Source: Pseudomarimonas arenosa
Lineage (GTDB): Bacteria; Pseudomonadota; Gammaproteobacteria; Xanthomonadales; Xanthomonadaceae
Reading direction: 5' to 3'
Assembly: GCF_014841215.1 (NCBI RefSeq)
Contig: NZ_JACYTR010000038.1
Location: 1 to 44,653, forward strand
DNA: 44,653 nt
Shown: positions 15,982-24,520 of the stretch, one piece after another
Layout of the letters: each line of letters starts with the position of its first letter
Numbering within the stretch: the stretch's first letter is position 1
The notes under the pieces: model-generated
Seen by the model: the letters and a program-made list of their open reading frames with translations, nothing else
Databases searched by the model: none
What the model was told of the DNA's origin: nothing
Translations under genes and position numbers: made by a program

Positions 15982-18900
15982 TCAGAATTTCCACTCGACG
16001 CTGAGAGCGATCTCACGGCCTTTCTTGTAGCTGCGCGACACCTCACTGCCCTGGGTGAACTCAACCTCAGGGTCGAGCAGATTGCGCAGCCGCAACTTGG
16101 TCTTCCAGCCGTACCAGGGGAGCTGCTTGCTCAGGGTGAAGTCGAGCTGGTGAAACGGCTGCTCATACTCGTCGGGCACGCCGCTCTCGCCGACCTTGCT
16201 GATGCGCTCGCCGAACACGTTGTACAGCAGGGTCGCTTCGACACCACCGTCCTCGGGCAGGTAGGACAGGCTGAGGTTGCCAACGTAAGGCGACTGCCCC
16301 TGCAACGGACGCTGCGCTGAGGTCTGGATGCCGGCGTTGGCCCCGAGATCGATTTCTGAATCGATGTAGGCGTAGTTGAAGCCCAGATAGATGTCCTCGA
16401 ACGGCACCGCCTTGCGCCAGCTCGCCGGCAGCCAGTTCGCACTGCCGAGCGGAGCGAAACTTCGATACCAGTCGATCTCGATGCCCTGGTTCTGCGCCTC
16501 GGCTGCGTTGCGCAGCTCCAACAGATCGCCTGAGGCCGGGGTGCGCACCAGCTCGATCGGATTGCTGAACTCCTTGCGGAACAGCGCCACCGAAACGCTT
16601 TCGATCGGCGAAAAGTAGTACTCCCAGCGCAGGTCGTAGCTCTTGATATCGGCCTGCTGCAGATTCGGGTTGCCGAGCACGGTGATATCCAGCAGCGGAT
16701 CAGTGAACGGCGCCCGCGACAGCTCACGGAAATCCGGCCGCGACACCGTTTCGCTGTAGCCAAAGCGCAGCTGAGCGGCTTCCGAGTAGGCCCAGGTCAG
16801 GGCCAGAAAGGGCAGATCATTTGACTGCTGGATGGCACCAATGATCGGCTGCGCGTTCGGCAGGAAGGGGTTCAGCGTCACCACCTGCTGGTCGTTGTCT
16901 TCATGCCGCGAGCCAAGGTCCAGGCGCCAATCGTCCCAACGAAAATCGGCCGCCAGGTAGTAGGCATCGAGGGTCTGCGCGGCGGTGTAGAAGTCGGTTG
17001 CCTGACGCGCACTCTCGACCACGAACTGACCCGCGTCGATGCTGCCAGGGTTGATGATCTGATCAATCGGCAAGGGCTCGCTGGGCGGCCTGACCAGCGA
17101 GCGGAAACGATAGCGGAAGATCGCCGAGTCGCGCTCTCGTTCCAGCTGACTGCCTCCTGTGCGCAGCGTGACGCCACGAGCCTCGGACCACTCCCAGGGA
17201 ACCTGGACGCCCAGCTGCGACTCATCGACCAGGTCTTCCAGTAGCTCATAGCGGAACTGCGCGGGGAAACTATTGGTGTAGACGAAGTCCTGCTGATCTT
17301 CATCGAAGCTGTAGACATAGGACTTGCCGAACGGCAGGTCGCGATTGGCACGCGAGCTGGTGTACTGCCAATCCAGCTTGATGCCAAGTAAGCTCGGTAG
17401 CGAGTGTTCGCCGCCAACCTGCCGGGTGAGCAGCTGATTCTCGATCCATTCGCTGCTGAACGCGCGCTCAAGACTGCCCGAGCCGCGCAGGCCTTCATCG
17501 ATGCGATCCTCGCCTTGCGTCTGGCGGAACTGCATCACCGAAGCGACCAGGCGATGGTGCTCGCCGATCTCACTTCCGACCGCCAGGAAGGCGCCGGTGT
17601 CGACCGCGCGCTCGGCCTTTTCGCGCTGGAATCGCTGCTGCGGCACCAGACTTCCGTCCCCCAGCACGGCAAACTCGGCGCGCTGTTCGCTACGCAGGTC
17701 AAAGCTCTGCGAGTAGCGTGTGGATCCGATGTAGCCCAGACTGAAATCACCGTCGGCAAAGCGGAAATCATCGCCGACCGAGAAAGCAAATCCGGTATCC
17801 GGACCCACCTTCTTGGCGCCGATATCCATGCCCTTGGCAGCCATTTGCCGGCTCAGGTCACGCAGCTCTTCCGATCCACGCGAAGGCAATGAGGCGACCA
17901 GCAGGCCATCCGGTGCAGCACGATAACCGTCATCGCGGCCCAGCCAATCGCGGCCGCCGCCAGCCGAGCGCAGCCCAAGCTCGCCGGTGGTGCCATCGGC
18001 ATAGCCAAGCGTGCCCTGAAAGCGCAGAAGGAAGGACTCGGGCACGCCACGGGTGCGCATCTGGATGGTGCCGCCGCCAAACTCACCCGGCATTTCGGCC
18101 GAGTAGGTCTTCTGCACCACGATGCCACTTAGCACATCGGTTGGGAAAAGATCGAGCGGCACCACTCGGCGGGTCGGATCGGGCGATGGCACCTGGGCAC
18201 CATTCAGCAATACCGAGGAGTATCGCTCGCCCAGACCGCGCACGTAGACGAACTTGCCATCGACCAAGGTCAGGCCGGTGACGCGCTTCAAGGCGCCGGC
18301 CGCATCGGAATCGCCGGCACGGGAAATCTGCTCGGCACCGAGAATGTCCGCCACCGCTGACGATGTGCGCTTTTCTTCGACGAATGCTGCCAGCGAGCCT
18401 TCGACAAAGGGCTCAAGGACAACGAATTCGGGCAGCTCAAACCCTGCCGGCGTCAGCTCAATGGCCCGCTGCGTGGTTTCGTTGCTGCTGATGGCAATGC
18501 CATCCAGGGTCATGGTGGCAAAGTTGGCAGCAATCACCGAGATCGAATAGGCGCCGCTAGCGATCTCGACCTCAAAGCGCCCCTCGGCATCGGTGCTGAT
18601 ATCCAATGGCGTGCCGCTGATATAGACCCGCGCCCCTGCCACCGGCTTGCCGTCATCACTGTTGATGATGCGCCCGCTGAGCTTGCCGGGCGGACCGCTG
18701 TCCTGCGGCTTTGCCGTGTTGATCGACTCACTGCCGCGACGATGCGAACTTTCGATGCTGACCGCTGGCTCGGCGCCCGGCAGCAAGGTGGCAATCAGAC
18801 GTGCGTTTTCCTCTTCACTTAACTGAAGTTCAAGCTGCAGTACCTGTTCGCCATTGCGCAGCAGCTGCAAGCGATGTGCGCCAGCCGGCAGCTGCAGGTG

Positions 18901-19098
18901 CAGCGCGCCATCACCACTGGTCTGTCCGATGGGCTGTCCATCGATCAGCACCTCGACCTCGCCCACCGGCCGGTCCTGATCGAACAGATACAACGACAGG
19001 TCGGCCGGCTCGGCGGCGAAGGCCAGTCGAGTAGCCAGGGTCAGTGCGGCGAGCGCGAGTGCTGGGCGGTTCATGGACACAGTCTGAAGACGAAGCAT
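15982..19098 (-). CDS. TonB-dependent outer-membrane receptor with N-terminal carboxypeptidase-regulatory-like domain
   Basis: Outer-membrane active transporter of about 1038 residues for an unknown ligand. A signal peptide (LALAALTLATRLAFA) is followed by two small N-terminal modules: a PEGA-like segment (VGEVEVLIDGQPIG) and a CarboxypepD_reg-like domain (GRIINSDDGKPVAGARVYISG). Next come a possible TonB-box area (ELPEFVVLEP), a plug (ALKRVTGLTLVDGKFVYVRGLGERYSSVLLNG shortened here to its GLGERYSS core) with EFGGGTIQMRTRG, and a beta-barrel ending in the typical aromatic SVEWKF. The ATG at 19098 overlaps the TPR gene stop (TAATG), implying coupling; ATG 19074 is the alternative. Last gene of the TonB operon. 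Confidence 0.9.
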   Translation of the reverse strand: MLRLQTVSMNRPALALAALTLATRLAFAAEPADLSLYLFDQDRPVGEVEVLIDGQPIGQTSGDGALHLQLPAGAHRLQLLRNGEQVLQLELQLSEEENARLIATLLPGAEPAVSIESSHRRGSESINTAKPQDSGPPGKLSGRIINSDDGKPVAGARVYISGTPLDISTDAEGRFEVEIASGAYSISVIAANFATMTLDGIAISSNETTQRAIELTPAGFELPEFVVLEPFVEGSLAAFVEEKRTSSAVADILGAEQISRAGDSDAAGALKRVTGLTLVDGKFVYVRGLGERYSSVLLNGAQVPSPDPTRRVVPLDLFPTDVLSGIVVQKTYSAEMPGEFGGGTIQMRTRGVPESFLLRFQGTLGYADGTTGELGLRSAGGGRDWLGRDDGYRAAPDGLLVASLPSRGSEELRDLSRQMAAKGMDIGAKKVGPDTGFAFSVGDDFRFADGDFSLGYIGSTRYSQSFDLRSEQRAEFAVLGDGSLVPQQRFQREKAERAVDTGAFLAVGSEIGEHHRLVASVMQFRQTQGEDRIDEGLRGSGSLERAFSSEWIENQLLTRQVGGEHSLPSLLGIKLDWQYTSSRANRDLPFGKSYVYSFDEDQQDFVYTNSFPAQFRYELLEDLVDESQLGVQVPWEWSEARGVTLRTGGSQLERERDSAIFRYRFRSLVRPPSEPLPIDQIINPGSIDAGQFVVESARQATDFYTAAQTLDAYYLAADFRWDDWRLDLGSRHEDNDQQVVTLNPFLPNAQPIIGAIQQSNDLPFLALTWAYSEAAQLRFGYSETVSRPDFRELSRAPFTDPLLDITVLGNPNLQQADIKSYDLRWEYYFSPIESVSVALFRKEFSNPIELVRTPASGDLLELRNAAEAQNQGIEIDWYRSFAPLGSANWLPASWRKAVPFEDIYLGFNYAYIDSEIDLGANAGIQTSAQRPLQGQSPYVGNLSLSYLPEDGGVEATLLYNVFGERISKVGESGVPDEYEQPFHQLDFTLSKQLPWYGWKTKLRLRNLLDPEVEFTQGSEVSRSYKKGREIALSVEWKF

Positions 19099-20243
19099 TA
19101 GCCGCAGGTCCAGCGTTGGCCGCTGCAATCCTGCATCAGGCGGCGCAGTTCGGTGGCCTTGCGGAACAAATCGGAACGGGTCAAGGCGCTGAGGTGGCGC
19201 TCGACCGCCTCAAAGTTGCCGCCGCGGAAGAAGGCGTAGGCCAGGGCATAACGCAGATCTTCATCAGCGAGCAGACCTGCGCGATACAGCTCGGATTCCA
19301 TGCCGGCTACCTGCTCGAAGCGCTTCAGTTCGACCAGGATGCCAACGCGCTGCTTGAGTTTGCGCTCGCTGTCCTCGACGCGGGCGTTCAACATCAAGGC
19401 ACGCATCGGATGCCCCGCGCGCCGAAACAGCTCGGCCGATTCGGCGAACAGACTGCGCTCTCGCTCAGCCACCTCGGCCAATATCTCCGCCGCCGCGTAA
19501 GCGTTGCCTTTTTCCAGCCAGGTCTGCGCCAAGGCCTTGCTGATCGCATCATCCTGCGGGTGTTGCAGCCGCGCCTGCTCAAGAAAACCCAAGGCCTCAT
19601 CGAAACTTCGCGCCCGACGCAGCGCGGTGCCGATGGCCACAAAATCTTCCGGCTTGCCTTCGACGCGTTGCAGGTAATCGCGCCCCAGATCGGCGGCCTG
19701 CTGATACAGGCCGGCCTCGATCAGATAGAACACCTGTCGGCGCTGAAACGAGGTGTTAGCCGGGAAGCGCTGCGCGGCCTCGGCCAAGGTGTCCATCGCC
19801 GCCTGCTTGCGATCCAGCATCCAGTTGGCGTGGGCGCGCATCAGCCAGGCGCCGGAAAGGCCCGACACCGCATCGCCCGCGGCATCGATGGCCTTGATCA
19901 CCTCGTCATAGCGCTCCAGGCCAAACAGTGCCTGCGCCCGATACAGGTGGATCAGCGGATCGACCTGGCCGGCGCTGATCGCGGCGGCAAACGACTCTAC
20001 CGCCTGCGCCAGCTGCTTGAGGTCGAGCGCCACCAGGCCGGCCACGGTGTGGTACTTGGCAAGGTCCACACCTTCGGCGGCAAGATCAACCTTGGCCAAG
20101 GCGTCGGCCGCTTTCTGACTTTCACCATCACGCGCCAGCAGCGCCGCCAGTTCGACGTAGTCGACTTCGTCGATCACCTCGGCTGCCCAACTGGAGCTGG
20201 CGCCCAGCAGGAGCACCCATAGCAGAAGGTTCAACCTACTCAT
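19098..20243 (-). CDS. Periplasmic TPR-repeat protein of the TonB/Ttp operon
   Basis: Exported protein of 381 residues with a signal peptide (LNLLLWVLLLGASSSWA-AE). The body is a chain of helical pairs of TPR type (for example AKYHTVAGLVALDLKQLAQAVESF, split by AISAGQVDPLIHLYRAQALF), probably eight or more. Its ATG overlaps the tonB stop by 4 bp (ATGA) and its own stop overlaps the receptor start. TPR proteins close the exbB-exbD-tonB row in TtpC-type clusters of Vibrio and Shewanella relatives; a scaffold role linking TonB to the receptor is inferred, not shown. Confidence 0.8.
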   Translation of the reverse strand: MSRLNLLLWVLLLGASSSWAAEVIDEVDYVELAALLARDGESQKAADALAKVDLAAEGVDLAKYHTVAGLVALDLKQLAQAVESFAAAISAGQVDPLIHLYRAQALFGLERYDEVIKAIDAAGDAVSGLSGAWLMRAHANWMLDRKQAAMDTLAEAAQRFPANTSFQRRQVFYLIEAGLYQQAADLGRDYLQRVEGKPEDFVAIGTALRRARSFDEALGFLEQARLQHPQDDAISKALAQTWLEKGNAYAAAEILAEVAERERSLFAESAELFRRAGHPMRALMLNARVEDSERKLKQRVGILVELKRFEQVAGMESELYRAGLLADEDLRYALAYAFFRGGNFEAVERHLSALTRSDLFRKATELRRLMQDCSGQRWTCG

Positions 20244-20872
20244 GACAGATCGAACCTCACGCGCTGTTTGGCCCATACGCGCACGTTCTCGCCCTTGTAG
20301 CTGGCCGGCTCGAATTTCCAGCCCTGCACGCCGGCCACCGCCACGTCATCAAACACGCCGGACGGTTGCGCCTCCAGAACCTTGACCTTCTCGACCTGAC
20401 CGGTCGGGCCAATCAACACGCTCAACACCACGTAGCCGGTGACGCCACTGGCCTTGGCTCGCGCGGGGTAGGTCATCGGCGCTTGCAGGATCGGCCGCGG
20501 CGGCACATCCACGCTGTCGTCGGTCATCACCACATCGCCACTGTCGCCCAGCAGGCCCTTACCGAGATCAAGCTCGCTGGCGTCAAAGCCTGGCAGACCA
20601 AAATCCAGGCCGGATAGTCCGCCATCCAATCCCACCAAGGGCGCGGGCGCACTGCGCGCCGGTCGTCGCTTGGGCGGCTCGCGCTTGCGCACGGTTTCCT
20701 GCTGCGGCGGCTTCTCCTTCTTCACCACTTCGATGCTGCTGGCGCCACCGCCCTGATCATCGCGATTCACATTGAGCGGCCGATTCATGAAGAAGATCAA
20801 GCCGAGCACCATCACCACGCCGAGCGCAGCGCTGGCCGAACCGATCAATCGCGGCTGCAGGCGCGCGCTCAT
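20240..20872 (-). CDS. tonB: TonB family energy-transducing protein
   Basis: Links the proton-motive force to outer-membrane receptors. The 210-residue protein has one N-terminal membrane helix (LIGSASAALGVVMVLGLIFFM), a periplasmic linker with a basic Lys/Arg/Pro segment (VVKKEKPPQQETVRKREPPKRR, about 45-70) and a C-terminal TonB domain (YPARAKASGVTGYVVLSVLI, GWKFEPASYKG). It is short compared with E. coli TonB and belongs to the TonB2-like type, often paired with TtpC. Sits 3 bp after exbD. Confidence 0.9.
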   Translation of the reverse strand: MSARLQPRLIGSASAALGVVMVLGLIFFMNRPLNVNRDDQGGGASSIEVVKKEKPPQQETVRKREPPKRRPARSAPAPLVGLDGGLSGLDFGLPGFDASELDLGKGLLGDSGDVVMTDDSVDVPPRPILQAPMTYPARAKASGVTGYVVLSVLIGPTGQVEKVKVLEAQPSGVFDDVAVAGVQGWKFEPASYKGENVRVWAKQRVRFDLS

Positions 20873-20875
20873 CGT

Positions 20876-21289
20876 TCAGCCCTCACCGGCTTCCGGCACG
20901 GTGGCCACGCCGACATCGTCGGCGCCAGCGGCGCGGGCAGCATCGACCACATCGATCAGTTTCTGCGCCGGCACATTGGAATCGGTGACCACCAGGACCG
21001 ATTTCTGCGTCATGCCCTTCAACAGGTCACGCACGCGACTCTGGATCACCCAGGTGCGAATCGACTCTCCTTCAAGATAGGTTTCGCCAGTACGGTCGAT
21101 ATACAGGCGCACCGCCTTGGTCGAGGCCACCGTTTGTGTCTTCGCGCTGGGACGATTGATCTCCACCTTCATATCCTTGACGAAGGTGGTCGAGACCATG
21201 AAGAAGATCAGCAGGATGAAGGTCATGTCGATCATCGGCGTGAGATCGACCGCAGTCTCGTTGCTGGTTTTTGCTTGACGGCGCAACAT
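20876..21289 (-). CDS. exbD: Biopolymer transporter ExbD
   Basis: Inner-membrane part of the TonB motor, 137 residues, one membrane helix near the N-terminus. The essential Asp is in DLTPMIDMTFILLIFF. The periplasmic domain follows (KVEINRPSAKTQ, VLVVTDSNVPAQKLIDVVD). Encoded 4 bp after exbB and 3 bp before tonB. Confidence 0.94.
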   Translation of the reverse strand: MLRRQAKTSNETAVDLTPMIDMTFILLIFFMVSTTFVKDMKVEINRPSAKTQTVASTKAVRLYIDRTGETYLEGESIRTWVIQSRVRDLLKGMTQKSVLVVTDSNVPAQKLIDVVDAARAAGADDVGVATVPEAGEG

Positions 21290-21293
21290 AGGG

Positions 21294-21911
21294 TTATGAC
21301 TCCTGGGCAGAATGAGGCCCGGCGATCAGCAGATCCTTGATCTGCGCCAGATCCACTTCAATTTTGTGCTGCCGGCGATCGAGCAGTGACTTGCAGATCA
21401 CACCGGGCACTGCCACCACCAGCCCCATCTGGGTGGTGAACAAGGCCGTGGCAATGCCACCGGCAATGCCGCCGGACTGCGAAAACAGGCTCATATCGCC
21501 CAATGAGTTGAAGGTTTCGATCATGCCGGCCACGGTACCGAGCAGGCCGAGCAGGGGCGCGATGGCGACCATCACGGTGATGGTGCGCGCATAACGCTTG
21601 ATATCGCCGTGGTACTCGGCGAACGCATCGTCGAGATAGCGCCGCAGCGGCGCGCGGCCGCTGCGTGCCAGACGCAGGCCTTGGACGATGGCCTGATCGA
21701 CAATGCCATCCGGGGCCTTGGCGCGACCTTCGGCGTAACGACGCAGCAACACTCGCACATTCTTCTTGCTGCCGCGACGCAGAATCACCCAGCGCGCGCC
21801 CAGCGCGTACCACAGCACCACCGTCACCAACAGCAGGGGCGGCATGACGTAGCCGCCAGCGGCCATATAGCCACTGATGGCGTCGAGAACACTGTCGGGC
21901 GCTGCGCTCAT
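21294..21911 (-). CDS. exbB: MotA/TolQ/ExbB proton channel protein (ExbB)
   Basis: Proton-channel subunit of the TonB motor, 205 residues, three predicted membrane segments. One is near residues 20-38 (VMPPLLLVTVVLWYALGA). The conserved channel part is IAPLLGLLGTVAGMIETF plus GGIATALFTTQMGLVVAVPG. It lies 33 bp after the larger TtpC-like paralogue and 4 bp before exbD. Two proteins of this family in one operon is characteristic of TtpC-type systems. Confidence 0.93.
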   Translation of the reverse strand: MSAAPDSVLDAISGYMAAGGYVMPPLLLVTVVLWYALGARWVILRRGSKKNVRVLLRRYAEGRAKAPDGIVDQAIVQGLRLARSGRAPLRRYLDDAFAEYHGDIKRYARTITVMVAIAPLLGLLGTVAGMIETFNSLGDMSLFSQSGGIAGGIATALFTTQMGLVVAVPGVICKSLLDRRQHKIEVDLAQIKDLLIAGPHSAQES

Positions 21912-21944
21912 GGCAAGAACCGTCGAAGGGCGCTAACGGATCGC

Positions 21945-23366
21945 TCAAGCGGCGCCTGAGCGGACGTCCTGGTAAAGATTGATCACCCGCAGTGCGGCCT
22001 TTTCCATATCGTCCTTGATGCGATCCGCCCAACCGGCCAGCAGACCGCCGGCCAACAGGCAGGGAATCGCAACCACCAGGCCAAGCTCGGTGGTCACCAG
22101 CGCAGTGGCGATACCACCGGACAGCAGCTTCGGATCGGAGGTGCCGAACTCGGTAATGACGTCAAAGGTCTGGATCATGCCGGTCACCGTGCCCAGCAGG
22201 CCAAGCAAGGGCGCCACCGCAGCGATCATGGTGATGACATTGCCAAAGCGCGACAAATGAGTGGATTCGTGCAGGATCGACTCCGACACGATGTCTTCCA
22301 GATGCTCGCGCTCGCGATCAGCATTGCGCAGTGCTGCCGTCACCACACGCGCCGCCGAGCCCTTGAAGCGCTTGGCGCCGGCAATCGCATCGTCGACCTT
22401 GCGCGCCTGCACAGCGGGCGTGACCGCGTCGAGAATGTTGGCGATGCTGGCACCGGCACCCTGCAAGAAGAAGGCGCGCAACACCACCAGTACCATCGCC
22501 AGTGCGCCGAGGCAGAGAATGATCGTGCCGATCAAACCGCCCTTGGCCACTTCGCCCCAGATGGTCTTGGCCTCGGGCTCAGACACTGCCTGATTGGAGT
22601 TCTCATACAGGAATGCGCGCAGCAGTAGTGGCTGCTGGTTGGCCGCCAGAGCGCGTGCAGTTTCTTCGCTCTGCGGTGCATTCCACAGGCGGAAGCGACC
22701 ACCACCGGCCGGCGCCAGGGCGCCAGCGGCCGTCTCGCTGACGCCAAAGGTGGCCACGTTGCCGTAGCGGATCAGGGTTCCCTGCACTTCGCTACCGTCG
22801 GCGAGAAAGAAGCTGCCCGGCTCGCTGCGCAGCTGGCGCAGGGCCTGCAGGCTGTCGCTGGCAGCACTGAACAGGGTGTTCAACTTCTGCGGATCGGACT
22901 GAGCAGCAAAGGCGTCGCCACTGACCTGATCACTGCCCTGCGACTCCAAGGTGGCACGGGCCTGCTCGTAGGTGGCCTGCAGCAAATCACTGTTGTCGGC
23001 ATTGACCTGCGCCTGCTGATCAACCTTGATCAGTTCCGAGCTCATCGACTCGGCACGCGACTGCGCCGCCAGTGCATCGCTTTCCAAGCGCTGAACTTCA
23101 GCTTCCAAGCGGCTGCGATCCTGCTCGAACTGGCGCTTCACCTCGGCCAGACGGGCCTGCAATTCACGCTTCTGCGCTTCGAGGAAGGCGAACTCGCGCT
23201 TGTAGGCATCGTCCACCGACACCTTCGGCGACGCCGCTGCGGGCTGTTCAGCCGCGGCCGGGACACTGGCTTGTGCGGGCGGCGCGGCGTTCTGTGCCAG
23301 GCCCGGGGCATTCAGCGCAAGCAAGCTCAGGCCGAGAACGGTGTGTCGCAATCGAACGCTGTTCAT
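21945..23366 (-). CDS. TtpC-like MotA/TolQ/ExbB protein with N-terminal coiled coil
   Basis: Large ExbB relative of 473 residues. It begins with a signal peptide (LGLSLLALNAPGLAQ), followed by a Gln/Glu/Arg/Lys-rich coiled coil (about 50-140), a periplasmic region, and the MotA/TolQ/ExbB channel domain in the C-terminal 200 residues (AVAPLLGLLGTVTGMIQTF, GGIATALVTTELGLVVAIPC). This architecture matches TtpC, the accessory fourth component of TonB2 systems in Vibrio. Its ATG overlaps the DUF3450 stop by one base (TGATG) and has AGGAGG upstream, which fixes the start. Confidence 0.85.
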   Translation of the reverse strand: MNSVRLRHTVLGLSLLALNAPGLAQNAAPPAQASVPAAAEQPAAASPKVSVDDAYKREFAFLEAQKRELQARLAEVKRQFEQDRSRLEAEVQRLESDALAAQSRAESMSSELIKVDQQAQVNADNSDLLQATYEQARATLESQGSDQVSGDAFAAQSDPQKLNTLFSAASDSLQALRQLRSEPGSFFLADGSEVQGTLIRYGNVATFGVSETAAGALAPAGGGRFRLWNAPQSEETARALAANQQPLLLRAFLYENSNQAVSEPEAKTIWGEVAKGGLIGTIILCLGALAMVLVVLRAFFLQGAGASIANILDAVTPAVQARKVDDAIAGAKRFKGSAARVVTAALRNADREREHLEDIVSESILHESTHLSRFGNVITMIAAVAPLLGLLGTVTGMIQTFDVITEFGTSDPKLLSGGIATALVTTELGLVVAIPCLLAGGLLAGWADRIKDDMEKAALRVINLYQDVRSGAA

Positions 23367-24148
23367 CACTTGCCTCCTGCCGCAGCCAGGACCGGCAATT
23401 CGAAGTAGCCCTGGCGAATCTGTTTGCGCAAGGCATCGAACAGCTGGGCGATGCGCGCGTTGTGCTCAGCCTCGGTAGCGAGCACAAACTGCCAACGCTC
23501 GGCACTGCGCACGGCTTGTCCGTAGCGACCGTCAGGCGTGCGGAAGTACAAGGCCATCGCGCCGATCTTGGCCACTTCGGCCAACACCCGCTCGCCCTCG
23601 ACCTCGATGGTCTGGTTGTGCAAGGCGTTTTCGCGGGTCAAGCGGAACTCATCTTCGAAGAAGGCCCACAGCCGGTTGGCGCCACGCGCTGCCAGCAGGC
23701 TGCCGTTCTGCAGATCGGTGCGCAGTGCATCGAGATCGGCACTGCGCTCGTCGATCTTGAACGGCAGGCCGGCGCGAATCTGTTGTTGCAGCCCGTCTAT
23801 CGCCTGCAGCAACACTGGCTGCAGAGCGTCGCCGCTGGCACCGGCCTGAGTGGCGGCCTCCTGGGCGGCGAGCAATTTGGTTTCGGCGTCGCGAGCGGCC
23901 AGCTTCTGCCGGTCGACGCTGGCGTTCAGCTCGGCTTTCTGCGCCGCCAGCCCGCTGAGCACTGCGCGCTGTTCATCGCGTTGCAGCTCCAACTCGCTGT
24001 TCAGTTGTTCCACTTCGCCGCGCAGCGCGATCAGGCGCTCAGCCAGACCGGCATCGTTCGGCGCTGCCAGCAGCGGGCCACAGGCCACCAACAAGGCGAT
24101 CGGCAACGCCCGAACGGCATTGCGACTGAGGTAAGAGGGGTTAGACAT
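23366..24148 (-). CDS. DUF3450 periplasmic protein
   Basis: First gene of the TonB/Ttp operon: 260 residues, exported (signal peptide ALPIALLVACGPLLA-AP). A coiled coil covers about residues 30-110 (GEVEQLNSELELQRDEQ and on), followed by the DUF3450 C-terminal region (GLPFKIDERSADLDALRTDL, ALYFRTPDGRYGQAVRS). Biochemical function unknown; the family travels with TtpC-type TonB genes, so a periplasmic accessory role is inferred. ATG 24148 is preceded by GGAG; the frame runs further upstream without plausible coding. Confidence 0.85.
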   Translation of the reverse strand: MSNPSYLSRNAVRALPIALLVACGPLLAAPNDAGLAERLIALRGEVEQLNSELELQRDEQRAVLSGLAAQKAELNASVDRQKLAARDAETKLLAAQEAATQAGASGDALQPVLLQAIDGLQQQIRAGLPFKIDERSADLDALRTDLQNGSLLAARGANRLWAFFEDEFRLTRENALHNQTIEVEGERVLAEVAKIGAMALYFRTPDGRYGQAVRSAERWQFVLATEAEHNARIAQLFDALRKQIRQGYFELPVLAAAGGK

Positions 24149-24223
24149 CGCAGAACTCCAGCTTGGCGGGATCAATGAGGTCGACCCACGCCGCTGGCAC
24201 TGTATGTCGCTTCTGTGACAAGC

Positions 24224-24246
24224 CAGTTGCCCAAATATTGCAACTG
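24224..24246. promoter_or_regulatory. Perfect dyad upstream of the TonB/Ttp operon (candidate operator)
   Basis: CAGTTGC (24224-24230) and GCAACTG (24240-24246) are exact complements around an AT-rich 9-base centre (CCAAATATT). It lies 76-98 bp before the DUF3450 start codon, in the promoter-sized gap shared with argS. No clear -35/-10 pair could be assigned to the operon. Confidence 0.4.
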
Positions 24247-24318
24247 CATGACAAAAGTGTCGCAACGACCTTCACGTTTCGCGCGTCACCCAAGCCCCGG
24301 CCGGGCCGCGCCTAGCAG

Positions 24319-24370
24319 GCTGCTGATATTTCTTTCAGCAGCGTGATAGTGCGCGCCAAGGTTGGCGCGC
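24319..24370. repeat. Two adjacent hairpins in the argS-TonB operon gap
   Basis: First hairpin: GCTGCTGA (24319-24326), 8-base loop, TCAGCAGC (24335-24342). Second: GCGCGCCAA (24351-24359), GG, TTGGCGCGC (24362-24370), nearly a perfect palindrome. The first shares CAGGCTGCTG with a hairpin at 26997-27026, so it may be a dispersed REP-like element. Confidence 0.55.
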
Positions 24371-24487
24371 TCGGAAAGCAAGAACGCAAGTGATTGATTT
24401 CCAGTGTGACTAGCCCGAGCTTGCCGAGACCAGCGCGGTACCCGATGGGCAATAAGCGAATTTAGCAACCAGCCGAGGCGGCCACGT

Positions 24488-24498
24488 TACAATTGCCG
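24488..24498 (+). promoter_or_regulatory. Probable argS -10 box
   Basis: TACAAT (24488-24493) lies 27 bp before the GTG start of argS and is followed by TGCCG. The same 11-base string occurs before speE at 35154. No convincing -35 is visible. Confidence 0.45.
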
Positions 24499-24520
24499 GC
24501 TTTCCCCTGAGATTTTCGCT

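Noticed and set aside
16903-20222. Long plus-strand frames opposite the receptor and TPR genes
   Set aside because: Products lack motifs or signal sequences and mirror strongly supported minus-strand genes.
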